From: BD1-7 clade bacterium
GTDB lineage: Bacteria; Pseudomonadota; Gammaproteobacteria; Pseudomonadales; DT-91
Assembly: GCA_902705835.1 (NCBI GenBank)
Contig: CACSIN010000027.1
Span: 162,782 to 209,843, forward strand
Length of the DNA stretch: 47,062 bases
Direction: 5' to 3'
Part shown: one piece after another, positions 18,824-25,949 of the stretch
Layout of the letters: each line of letters starts with the position of its first letter
How positions within the stretch are numbered: position 1 is the first letter of the stretch
Made by a program: the position numbers and the translations under genes
The notes under the pieces: generated by a model
What the model saw: the letters and a program-made list of their open reading frames with translations, nothing else
Told to the model about the DNA's origin: nothing
The model's database searches: none

Positions 18824-19336
18824 TCAGTCTTTTAAAGCGATATCAACAGAGAGACGTTTCACTTCGATAACCAGTTCTTCGCCTTTCAGGCCGGGCTTAC
18901 ACCCCATGAAACATTTCTCTGGTGTTAATACATGATCGCCCCATTTGGCTTGGTCGACATCCCGAAATGCAGCTATAACAGCGATTGCCTTCGTTTCAGG
19001 CGGTGCATCGAGTTCGATTTCTTTATCTTCATCGGCTTGGGCTTGGAGGCGGGTGACTTTCAGCAATTGGTCACCAAGCGTTTGTTCGGGCTTGCTGTAG
19101 AGGTCGTAGAAGCCTGCCTTGGTAAAGTTACTAACATCGGTAAGGTAGAAAATAGAGAGATTGACCGGGCGTGATTCGCCGCTGATATCCGGGTTAATGG
19201 TCGATGATGTATTTAAGTAGGTATCGACTTCCAAGTCTTTATTCTTATTCGACGAACAGGCCGTCGACAATAGAAGCATCATGGTGGCGGTTAGCAGTGC
19301 TGCCATTTTAGTCAGCGGGTTTAATCTAGATTTCAT
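18824..19336 (-). CDS. tssJ: T6SS outer-membrane lipoprotein TssJ
   Basis: TssJ is the lipoprotein that caps the membrane complex and contacts TssM. The 170-residue product has a lipoprotein signal with cut site before Cys27 (LLLSTAC-SS), slightly off the consensus because a serine is at position -3. The mature part has the T6SS lipoprotein pattern RPVNLSIFYLTDVSNFTKA followed by DLYS and a KWGDHV segment. The ribosome site is weak. It lies between tagH and tssK, as in the P. aeruginosa H1 locus. Confidence 0.92.
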   Translation of the reverse strand: MKSRLNPLTKMAALLTATMMLLLSTACSSNKNKDLEVDTYLNTSSTINPDISGESRPVNLSIFYLTDVSNFTKAGFYDLYSKPEQTLGDQLLKVTRLQAQADEDKEIELDAPPETKAIAVIAAFRDVDQAKWGDHVLTPEKCFMGCKPGLKGEELVIEVKRLSVDIALKD

Positions 19337-19433
19337 GATCGTGTCCGTATTCTTAATATTCAGTGGCTATAAGTTGTCTGGTGTCTGAATCGGTACTAGG
19401 TATCGCCCGTAAGTGTGTTAGTTAACCGGGGAA

Positions 19434-21278
19434 TCAGTCACTTTGTCCTTGCTCAGTGGCGCAGTTGTCGTAAGCTTTGGCAAATGTGGCGCCGAGCACT
19501 CGTTGAAAATCATCGTCGCTATCAATTCTAAAATCGTCAAAACGTTCGACGTACTGTTGCCAGTATTTGTTTGAACCTACCTTGCTGAGTAATCCGGATC
19601 GCTTGTGTCGTTGATCGAACTGTTTTTCAAGAGTGTTTGGATCGAAGCTCTCCAGCAATTCAGATAAACCTTCCTGTAGTCCGTGTAATAGAGCGGTCTG
19701 ATGGATGTTTATGTCTGAAAATGCCTCTTTGATCGCTGCATGTGGTGCCATAAACCCAGGTCTTTGGTGCAAAAAAAGGTTGTTTATCGCATCTGCCCCA
19801 TTAGCTGAAAACTTAAGGGGGTTGTTTTCCTGGGCATGCAGCAACGTTTTGCTGACACGAAATTCATTCTTGATTTGAGCTCGCCCCAGCAATAACTGGG
19901 TGAGTCCATCCATAATGGTTGGCATAAGAGCGAGCCATTGCTCGGCAACATCTTCAGTGAGTGCTTCCGGGGCAATATTTTGACTCTCAAACGCTTTTTG
20001 TGCCCGTTGCAGAAGGTCGCTTTTGGGCATGTCGGTCGCTACGTTTCGTTGCGTGCTACTCTGACGATTACGGGCAATCTGCATAGCCGCCTGGGACGCT
20101 GAGACGGGTGATTTCGGCGCATCATCAAAAAACGTTTCCGGTTTGTGTGTGTGTTCAGCCTCTGTGGTTACGTTAGCTTCAGTATGCTGGTGCGGAGTTT
20201 TTAGTGGCTGAGGTGTGTCGTCAGCCAGTAAACCCATCAGTTCAGAGCTTTCGTTAAACGAAGTGTCATGTGCCACTTGGTGATCGTCAGTAATCCGTAA
20301 GCCTGAATGTTGTTCTTTACTGTGAATATCGACTGGCGTGTCTACTGAGAGCTGATTTTCTGATAGAGAGTTGGGTCTTTGTTGGCGTGAATGCGTCGCC
20401 GCTTTCGAAGTGTCAGGAACAGCAAAGAAATCCTCATCGTTCGGAATACTGCCTGTACCTGTTAAGCTTTGCGGAATTGAATGTGTTGGCACTGGCGCGC
20501 TGGCACTCGGAGGCTGATGTTCGGCGGAGAACTCAGTCATATCCCAATCAGCCGGTATTTCCAGGGATGTACGGCTGGCTGATGAATTGCTCACATTGAC
20601 ATTGGCTGTTGAGGAAGCAGGCTGCTCTCGGCGAGCGAACTGCATGGGTTCATTAAACCCTGATGCGTGTCCGAGATTGGATTCTAAGCCGGATGCCGTC
20701 GATTGGTGATCAGAAGTACCTACTTCAACGGTTTGTAGTAGATTGGCGTCGCTGTCGACGCCGCCAATGATATCACCGAGCGAAGGTTCGGCGCTGAGAT
20801 GGCTTCCATGGCTGTTTTGACCATTCAAAAGCTCAAGCGGATCTTGGCTCGTTCCTAAAAACGTGTCTATCGCAGCATTGTTAAGTGGATTATTGATTTC
20901 GGGGCTGTTATCTAGAGCTTCACTTGAGGTGGGTGTCGATGGTGCATAGTCATCGCCCGCATCCATGGTTGCCATAACCTTGTATTCGCCGATAAAAAAT
21001 TCTTGCCCGTCGCTAATCGCAACGCGATTGCCGCGACCGATAATGGCATCCGAAGCGGCTATAACAACACCGTTAGAGCTCGTGTCAGTTAGATAAAAAT
21101 GACCATTTTCGAACGAAATTTCCGCATGTTTTGAGGAAATATATCGTTCAGCATCAGGTAATACCCAGGTATTATTCCAACCACGCCCCAGTGATCCGCC
21201 ACTGGTTGAAAAACTGCGCGTCGCTTCGTTCCCGAGCGCTGATTTATTCGCGCTGGTAACAGTGAGAATAAGTTCCAT
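19434..21278 (-). CDS. tagH: T6SS forkhead-associated protein TagH (Fha)
   Basis: This 614-residue protein senses phosphothreonine and promotes T6SS assembly. Residues about 25-100 form an FHA domain with the binding residues present: GRG with Arg32, SSKHAE with Ser49 and His51, and Asn69 in SSNG. A long polar, low-complexity middle (about 105-410) follows, and the C-terminal 200 residues match the T6SS-specific FHA tail family (TIGR03354), with GLTQLLLGRAQIKNEFR. It is the second gene of the leftward operon, 102 bases after vgrG across a strong hairpin. Together with TssL and the TagF-PppA phosphatase it implies phospho-control; no PpkA kinase was found in the window. Confidence 0.93.
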   Translation of the reverse strand: MELILTVTSANKSALGNEATRSFSTSGGSLGRGWNNTWVLPDAERYISSKHAEISFENGHFYLTDTSSNGVVIAASDAIIGRGNRVAISDGQEFFIGEYKVMATMDAGDDYAPSTPTSSEALDNSPEINNPLNNAAIDTFLGTSQDPLELLNGQNSHGSHLSAEPSLGDIIGGVDSDANLLQTVEVGTSDHQSTASGLESNLGHASGFNEPMQFARREQPASSTANVNVSNSSASRTSLEIPADWDMTEFSAEHQPPSASAPVPTHSIPQSLTGTGSIPNDEDFFAVPDTSKAATHSRQQRPNSLSENQLSVDTPVDIHSKEQHSGLRITDDHQVAHDTSFNESSELMGLLADDTPQPLKTPHQHTEANVTTEAEHTHKPETFFDDAPKSPVSASQAAMQIARNRQSSTQRNVATDMPKSDLLQRAQKAFESQNIAPEALTEDVAEQWLALMPTIMDGLTQLLLGRAQIKNEFRVSKTLLHAQENNPLKFSANGADAINNLFLHQRPGFMAPHAAIKEAFSDINIHQTALLHGLQEGLSELLESFDPNTLEKQFDQRHKRSGLLSKVGSNKYWQQYVERFDDFRIDSDDDFQRVLGATFAKAYDNCATEQGQSD

Positions 21279-21305
21279 GATGTTCTGTTGTTCCCTTACA
21301 GCAAG

Positions 21306-21336
21306 ACAATCGGCCGTTGTGTCGATGGCCGATTGT
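21306..21336 (-). promoter_or_regulatory. Strong hairpin between vgrG and tagH
   Basis: ACAATCGGCC (21306-21315) and GGCCGATTGT (21327-21336) are perfect reverse complements of ten bases around an 11-base loop. In the direction of transcription it lies about 45 bases after the vgrG stop. No T-run follows on the minus strand, so it is not a classical intrinsic terminator. It may protect the vgrG message end or mark a processing site; that is inference. Confidence 0.7.
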
Positions 21337-21380
21337 TCAGATAGTGACGATGTGTACCCTCAACGCCTCCCTTGAGCATA

Positions 21381-23393
21381 CTAGTTCGACAGTACCTTCG
21401 ACCCTTTGATGCTGATATTGCCTGAACCTTTGAGGTTGATATTCTTGCCCTTGATGGTGATATCGCCGCTTTTTTTCATCACGATCTCGGCGGAGCCTGT
21501 TTTCAATGTAATTTCGTCACCCGCTTGAATGGTGAGCTTTTTACCCACATCAAGAATATCGTCTTTGCCTATCTGTGTGCCTCGTCCATCACTAACAACA
21601 AGGGTTTCTTCCTTACCAATCGTCGTTTTTCGATTGCTACCGATAGTGACGTTTTCGTCTTTGCCAACATCTTCAGTGCGAGATTCACCAATGGTGATGC
21701 TTTCGTTTTTGGCGACACTCTCATTACGATTGTTGCCAATGGTGATGGACTCATCTTTGCCAACACTTTCGGTTCTGTTATTGCCGATTTCAGTTGCTTC
21801 GTCATTGTCGACGGCTTTTCGGCGATCATGTCCAACCCAGAGTTTTTCATCATTCTCAACTTCGATGGATTGGTTTTTCTCCGCGTGAATGGTTAGCAGT
21901 TCATTACCCTTCAGGTCTTCGAAGCGGATTTCATTAAAGCTATCGGCCGTGCCTTTTTTGCTGCTTCGGCTCTTAATCCCGCTTTGTGTTTGATTTTCTG
22001 GCAGAGCGTAGGGCGGCATGTTGTCTGCGTTGTAGGTTCGGCCTGTGACGATAGGCGCGTCCGGGTCACCCTCCATAAACTCAACAATAACTTCTTGGCC
22101 AATTCTTGGTAAATGGATTGCCCCCCAATTAGAGCCCGCCCACAATTGTGAAACGCGAATCCAGCAGGAGCTGTTTTCGTCGGATTTTCCGTATCTATCC
22201 CAATGAAACTGCACTTTGATTCGGCCGTATTCGTCCGTCCAGATTTCTTCACCGGACGGTCCAACAACAATCCCGGTTTGCGGCCCGGAAATCACCGGGC
22301 GTGGAGTCATTGGCTCGGGGCGGAATTGAACTTTGGATGGGATACAATGGAAGTGGTTGGTGAACGAAGTCTCGGTATTGTCGCCACTCTCATAGACGTT
22401 TGCGGATGCGTGGTAGTTACATTCAACGACCAAGTATTCTTGATTGCATTCACTCTGTGGGTGGTTATCGAGTTTGAAAAGCCCGCCAGGGTGAATGCCT
22501 GTAGCGTTACCAGACCCAGCGGACAATGCACTTTGTGAATGCAGTTGTTCGATACGGATATTGGCGTAGTTGTTACCTCTGTCGCGTTCCGTATATTTAC
22601 CGGGGTAATCGTAGATTTCAAAATCGTTAAACTTGTGCTTTCGTGTCAACGAATGGTTTGCAGTAAGACCCGCTTTGGGCTTGGTGAAATCAAATGCATT
22701 CAGTGCAAAGCTGCCGGAGCGAACGTGCATCTGATAACCCCATTGCTCGATGTGTTGATCTTCACGAACAACGCTGCCGGGTGGAAAGTAGGGTACGGAC
22801 TCGCAGCCTTTGATAGATTTGTGGCTGGACGGTGCGTCGGCCAAAACTAACGTGTGTTTGTTTTCTTCGTGCTCGAAATAAAAGTAAATACCTTCCTGCT
22901 CGAGTAAGCGACAAATGAAATTAAAATCGCTTTCTCGGTATTGAACACAATAATTCACCGGTAAATATTTCGCTGATATATCAAATCTGAAATCAGAAAA
23001 ACCATTTTCTTTAAATATATCACCGACGACGTCGATAACGCTCTTCTGCTGGAAGATTCGACAGTCAGTCGTCTTTTGCAGTAACCAAAGCCAGGGCTTT
23101 ATTGTTATATGGAAGGTTGCGTGTCTATCTTCCCACCCAGATGATCCGATGTGGCTGACCAAGCCGTGGAAATATCGATCGGGTATTGCTTCCTTGCCGC
23201 TTACAACGACCGCGACTGGTGATCCAAGCAGTTTTTCCAGATCGATATCCGGTACTTTGGATTTTGCGATGATACTAAATTCAAACAGGGCGCTGAGGGA
23301 TTCTGTGCCGCTGAAAGCTGTGATCAGTAAATCTTTATCAAAATTGCCAGCGGTAATGTCGGTTTTAAGCTGAATCGTACGATTGGTTGTCAT
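21381..23393 (-). CDS. vgrG: T6SS spike protein VgrG (TssI)
   Basis: VgrG trimers form the puncturing spike on the Hcp tube. The 670-residue protein begins with the gp27-like part, then the gp5-like OB fold (about 380-470, including DEYGRIKVQFHWDR and SCWIRVSQLWAG), then a beta-helix needle. The needle includes five 16-residue repeats and ends at KVLSN with no added effector domain, so this is a non-evolved VgrG. AAGGGAAT lies about nine bases before the ATG. It heads the leftward operon, divergent from tssA; in the P. aeruginosa H1 locus the vgrG gene instead follows clpV. Cargo must therefore ride on Hcp, PAAR or adaptor proteins. Confidence 0.96.
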   Translation of the reverse strand: MTTNRTIQLKTDITAGNFDKDLLITAFSGTESLSALFEFSIIAKSKVPDIDLEKLLGSPVAVVVSGKEAIPDRYFHGLVSHIGSSGWEDRHATFHITIKPWLWLLQKTTDCRIFQQKSVIDVVGDIFKENGFSDFRFDISAKYLPVNYCVQYRESDFNFICRLLEQEGIYFYFEHEENKHTLVLADAPSSHKSIKGCESVPYFPPGSVVREDQHIEQWGYQMHVRSGSFALNAFDFTKPKAGLTANHSLTRKHKFNDFEIYDYPGKYTERDRGNNYANIRIEQLHSQSALSAGSGNATGIHPGGLFKLDNHPQSECNQEYLVVECNYHASANVYESGDNTETSFTNHFHCIPSKVQFRPEPMTPRPVISGPQTGIVVGPSGEEIWTDEYGRIKVQFHWDRYGKSDENSSCWIRVSQLWAGSNWGAIHLPRIGQEVIVEFMEGDPDAPIVTGRTYNADNMPPYALPENQTQSGIKSRSSKKGTADSFNEIRFEDLKGNELLTIHAEKNQSIEVENDEKLWVGHDRRKAVDNDEATEIGNNRTESVGKDESITIGNNRNESVAKNESITIGESRTEDVGKDENVTIGSNRKTTIGKEETLVVSDGRGTQIGKDDILDVGKKLTIQAGDEITLKTGSAEIVMKKSGDITIKGKNINLKGSGNISIKGSKVLSN
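21552..21791 (-). repeat. Five 48-bp (16-residue) repeats in the VgrG needle
   Basis: The coding sequence contains five in-frame units of 16 residues; the first is EIGNNRTESVGKDESI and the last VVSDGRGTQIGKDDIL. Units share an IG-x-x-R-x-E-x-V/I-G-K-D-E-x-I pattern and become less alike toward the C-terminus. These are turns of the VgrG beta-helix. Because they are all multiples of 48 bases, gain or loss of units would change needle length without a frameshift. Confidence 0.85.
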
Positions 23394-23880
23394 CTATTGA
23401 TTCCCTTATTCAATGACAGAAGTAATCGTTGTGGTAGTTGCCTGACAACCTGCCGAATCGAATCGCTATGATGAAATACTCACCAAGCTAGTACGATAGA
23501 CAGTCTGCGTTAGTTTCGTTTGAGATGTTCCTTCCCAAGTCGTTTCGCAGATAACACGTTCCCTGATGCGGAGGATTCTATAGCAGAGAGATATTCAACG
23601 CCAGTGCAATCCTATGCGCTCGAAATCAAATAATTTCGCTCGAAGGGTGTGAAATTATATGTAAAATAATAACTTACAGTACGTTTGTCTCTCCAATTTT
23701 TTTTATAAAACGATTTTTGTTGTCTGTAATGTGAAATAAATTCAATACAGCGATTAATGTAATCAATTTTTTGTTACGACGGTTTCAAATTTTTATAAAC
23801 GGGTTTACTATGCCTCAGTCGCAGTTCGGTAGGAGCCGGGATGTGTCGATGTAATGCGCTCGATTTGTTATATGTAGGTC

Positions 23881-23909
23881 GTATTGATATATGTCTTTTT
23901 GATCAATAC
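23881..23909. promoter_or_regulatory. Palindrome GTATTGAT-N13-ATCAATAC, possible operator
   Basis: Perfect eight-base arms at 23881-23888 and 23902-23909 lie about 270 bases ahead of tssA in the divergent gap. The arms contain the CAATAC hexamer that also builds the second palindrome at 24011-24037. A dimeric regulator site is plausible, but no binding protein is known. Confidence 0.5.
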
Positions 23910-24010
23910 ACGCTTAGTTTTTAGGTTTTTTTTGTCGCCCCGTCATTTGGTTGGGTGCGAACAAAACAGAATTAGTAAGCATGTTATTGATAATATTTGA
24001 TATATACGAC

Positions 24011-24037
24011 CAATACGTTGTTGGGAGCAACGTATTG
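24011..24037. promoter_or_regulatory. Palindrome CAATACGTTG-N7-CAACGTATTG upstream of tssA
   Basis: Perfect ten-base arms at 24011-24020 and 24028-24037 surround a seven-base spacer, ending 143 bases before tssA. No T-run follows, so it is not a terminator. It is either an operator for the rightward T6SS operon or a hairpin in its 5-prime leader; the related half-sites nearby favour an operator. Confidence 0.55.
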
Positions 24038-24180
24038 TCATTTCAGCGCAAGAAATTGTGTCATCGTATGGGTATCTGTAGATGCGCGAGTTGCTGGTGG
24101 TATATGCCATCACAATACGCCTGGCAGGTGTTTGAGCCCGTCATTGGCAGAAAAGGGAATATGTTACGGAACAACGTACA

Positions 24181-25227
24181 ATGGAATTGCTTGAAATTCT
24201 TGCCAAGCCCGTATCCGAGGCTGAGCCCTGTGGGCCATTTATCGACGATGTTGATGATCTGGAGTCTGAGTTCATCGCGTTGGAAACCGCGTGTCGCGGA
24301 AAAGAAGAAAAGTTTCTTGATGAAGAAAACGCGATTGACGGTGAATCAGCGGATTGGAAAACGGTTGCGTCCCGCGCCGAGCTATTAGCCGAAAAAACGC
24401 GCGACGTACGCGTTCTCGTTATCATCGCTAAATCCTATCTTAATACCGGTGGCCTTGAGGGCTTCTCTCTAGCTGTTTTCGCTTTAAGACAAACGTTATC
24501 CGGGTTCTGGAGCCACGTACATCCGGTACTTGATGACGTATCTGACGAAAACCCTTGGCGGATTATGTGCCTCAGTGAGCTGGGTGGCGACGAAGTTGTT
24601 CAGGAGCTAACGCATCTGAAACTGGTGTCATCTCGACTCGCTGGAAGCTTCTGTTTACGCGATATCCGTTTAGCCAAAGGGCAGGTTGTGCCAATCGACG
24701 ATGGTGTCGAAGTTCCTGATCAAAACATTATTTCGGCAGCGTTTGCTGAGTCTGAGAGCCATGTTATCGAGGCAGATATGCGTGCTGTCGATAGCTTGCT
24801 TGAATCGCTGGACGCGATTGAGATGCTTATTCGAGAAAATGAATCTGCCTGTTCACCGCCGCAATGGAAGTCCCTTAAAGACTGTGTGTTGAGCATCAGG
24901 CAAGTCTATCAAGAGTTCGCCAGTGTGCTGTTTGCTGTGGATGAAGCAGCTGCCGATGATGAGGGAGGCGAATCCGTTCAAGCAAGTAGCGCAAGGGTTC
25001 CGATTGCAACTCTGGATTCGATCAATAGCCGGGCAGATGTCATCAAAGCCCTTGAAAAAATCAATGAATACTATTCAAAACATGAGCCATCAAGCCCGTT
25101 ACCATTATTGATTAGTCGTGCGAAGCGCCTAGTTTCGATGGATTTTATGGCTATTCTCCGCGACATTTCTCCTGACGGTGTTTCACAAGCTGAATTGATA
25201 GCAGGAGTGACAGATGATGATGAGTAA
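24181..25227 (+). CDS. tssA: T6SS protein TssA (ImpA), short C-terminal class
   Basis: TssA guides baseplate and sheath assembly. The 348-residue protein has the ImpA N-terminal domain (about 10-130) with the mark EAEPCGPFIDDVDDLESEF, a middle helical region, and a short C-terminal domain ending SMDFMAILRDISPDGVSQAEL, like the TssA1 class of P. aeruginosa rather than the long membrane-anchored VasJ class. The ATG at 24181 gives the family N-terminus but has only a poor GGA site ten bases ahead. It heads the rightward operon, and a 217-base gap separates it from tssB. Confidence 0.93.
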   Translation: MELLEILAKPVSEAEPCGPFIDDVDDLESEFIALETACRGKEEKFLDEENAIDGESADWKTVASRAELLAEKTRDVRVLVIIAKSYLNTGGLEGFSLAVFALRQTLSGFWSHVHPVLDDVSDENPWRIMCLSELGGDEVVQELTHLKLVSSRLAGSFCLRDIRLAKGQVVPIDDGVEVPDQNIISAAFAESESHVIEADMRAVDSLLESLDAIEMLIRENESACSPPQWKSLKDCVLSIRQVYQEFASVLFAVDEAAADDEGGESVQASSARVPIATLDSINSRADVIKALEKINEYYSKHEPSSPLPLLISRAKRLVSMDFMAILRDISPDGVSQAELIAGVTDDDE

Positions 25228-25325
25228 ACTTGCCTCGGCTTACCCGATTGTATCGGTACGGATTGCCTATCATTCGAATAGATCATCATCTTTTGCGGCT
25301 AAACCTGTACTCACAGAATTTTAAA

Positions 25326-25348
25326 TTGTTGATCTGAACGATCGACAA
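25326..25348. promoter_or_regulatory. Near-perfect inverted repeat between tssA and tssB
   Basis: TTGTTGATC (25326-25334) faces GATCGACAA (25340-25348) with eight of nine pairs matching around TGAAC. It sits about 100 bases ahead of tssB in a 217-base gap. It may be an operator or an mRNA hairpin that adjusts sheath-gene output; neither is shown. Confidence 0.4.
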
Positions 25349-25444
25349 TATTGCGACTTTCGGCTGTTCGCCTTGTAGTCGACTGAAAGGGATATTTAAA
25401 ACGCCAGGCATCTGAAGCCTGCATAACAACGAAAAGGAAAGACA

Positions 25445-25948
25445 GTGAGTAGTCAAAAGTTCATTGCCCAAAATCGTGCCCCACGCGTTCAGATTGAATA
25501 CGATGTTGAACTCTACGGTGCTGAGAAAAAAGTTCAGGTTCCCTTCGTTATGGGTGTCATGTCAGATTTGTCTGGCGCCTCTAAAGATGAGTTGCCTGGT
25601 ATCCATGAACGTGAATTTGCTGAAATCGATGCTGAGAATTTTGACGATCGATTGAAGTCGATGAAACCATCAATCAAGTTCAACATTCCTAATGTGTTGA
25701 CTGAAGAGGGTGGTAATTTGCCAGTTGATATTACTTTCGAAAGTATGGATGACTTTTCGCCTGCTGCTGTTGCTAAGAAAGTTGCTGGTTTGGATAAGCT
25801 GCTTGAGGCTCGTACTCAATTGGCGAATCTTGTGACATACATGGATGGCAAGGCCGGTGCTGAAGAGTTGATTACGCGCGTCCTGGGTGATTCTGCATTA
25901 CTTCAGTCCCTTGCATCAGCGCCGAAAGCTGAAGAAGAGGAGGCTTAA
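25445..25948 (+). CDS. tssB: T6SS contractile sheath small subunit TssB (VipA)
   Basis: TssB pairs with TssC to build the contractile sheath around the Hcp tube. The 167-residue length is normal. The N-terminal RVQIEYDVELYGAEKKVQ and PFVMGVMSDLSG blocks are classic, as is MKPSIKFNIPNVL further on. The start is GTG with AAGGAAA (25434-25440) ahead. The stop is one base from the tssC ATG, so the two subunits are coupled, matching their equal stoichiometry. The run EEEEA at the end overlaps the tssC ribosome site. Confidence 0.96.
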   Translation: MSSQKFIAQNRAPRVQIEYDVELYGAEKKVQVPFVMGVMSDLSGASKDELPGIHEREFAEIDAENFDDRLKSMKPSIKFNIPNVLTEEGGNLPVDITFESMDDFSPAAVAKKVAGLDKLLEARTQLANLVTYMDGKAGAEELITRVLGDSALLQSLASAPKAEEEEA

Positions 25949-25949
25949 C

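Larger units (their letters stand above)
23394..24180. promoter_or_regulatory. 787-bp divergent regulatory gap between the two T6SS operons
   Basis: No gene with support lies here. The central part (about 23640-24020) is visibly AT-rich with T-runs at 23697-23704 and 23927-23934. It must hold promoters for vgrG (leftward) and tssA (rightward). The hexamer CAATAC or its complement occurs six times between 23743 and 24118 (23743+, 23881-, 23904+, 24011+, 24032-, 24113+), four of them in two palindromes. A ten-base direct repeat, ATGCGCTCGA, occurs at 23614 and 23854, and CGAAAT (23621) faces ATTTCG (23633). A possible rightward promoter, TTGTTA-17-TATATG near 23867-23895, is weak. AT-richness would suit H-NS/MvaT-type silencing; that is inference. 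Confidence 0.6.

Noticed and set aside
21552-21791. Regular repeats that could suggest a CRISPR array
   Set aside because: The repeats are diverged, contiguous, exactly 48 bases, and in frame within VgrG. There are no unique spacers.
21525-21896. Long + strand open frames opposite the VgrG repeat region
   Set aside because: They mirror the 48-base repeats of vgrG on the other strand and have repeat-like, non-family protein sequence; vgrG itself is certain.
24122-24137. Possible sigma-54 promoter (TGGCAG...) ahead of tssA
   Set aside because: The -12 element does not fit: TGAGC stands where TTGC is needed. No other -24/-12 pair was found in the gap.
23951-24388. Open frame of 145 codons on the + strand running from the divergent gap into tssA
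   Set aside because: It overlaps tssA in another frame, has no family pattern, and its ribosome site options are poor. The TssA frame has clear ImpA motifs.
25887-25949. Earlier ATG for tssC inside tssB
   Set aside because: It would add a basic stretch not found in TssC, and GAGGAGG lies right before the ATG at 25950.
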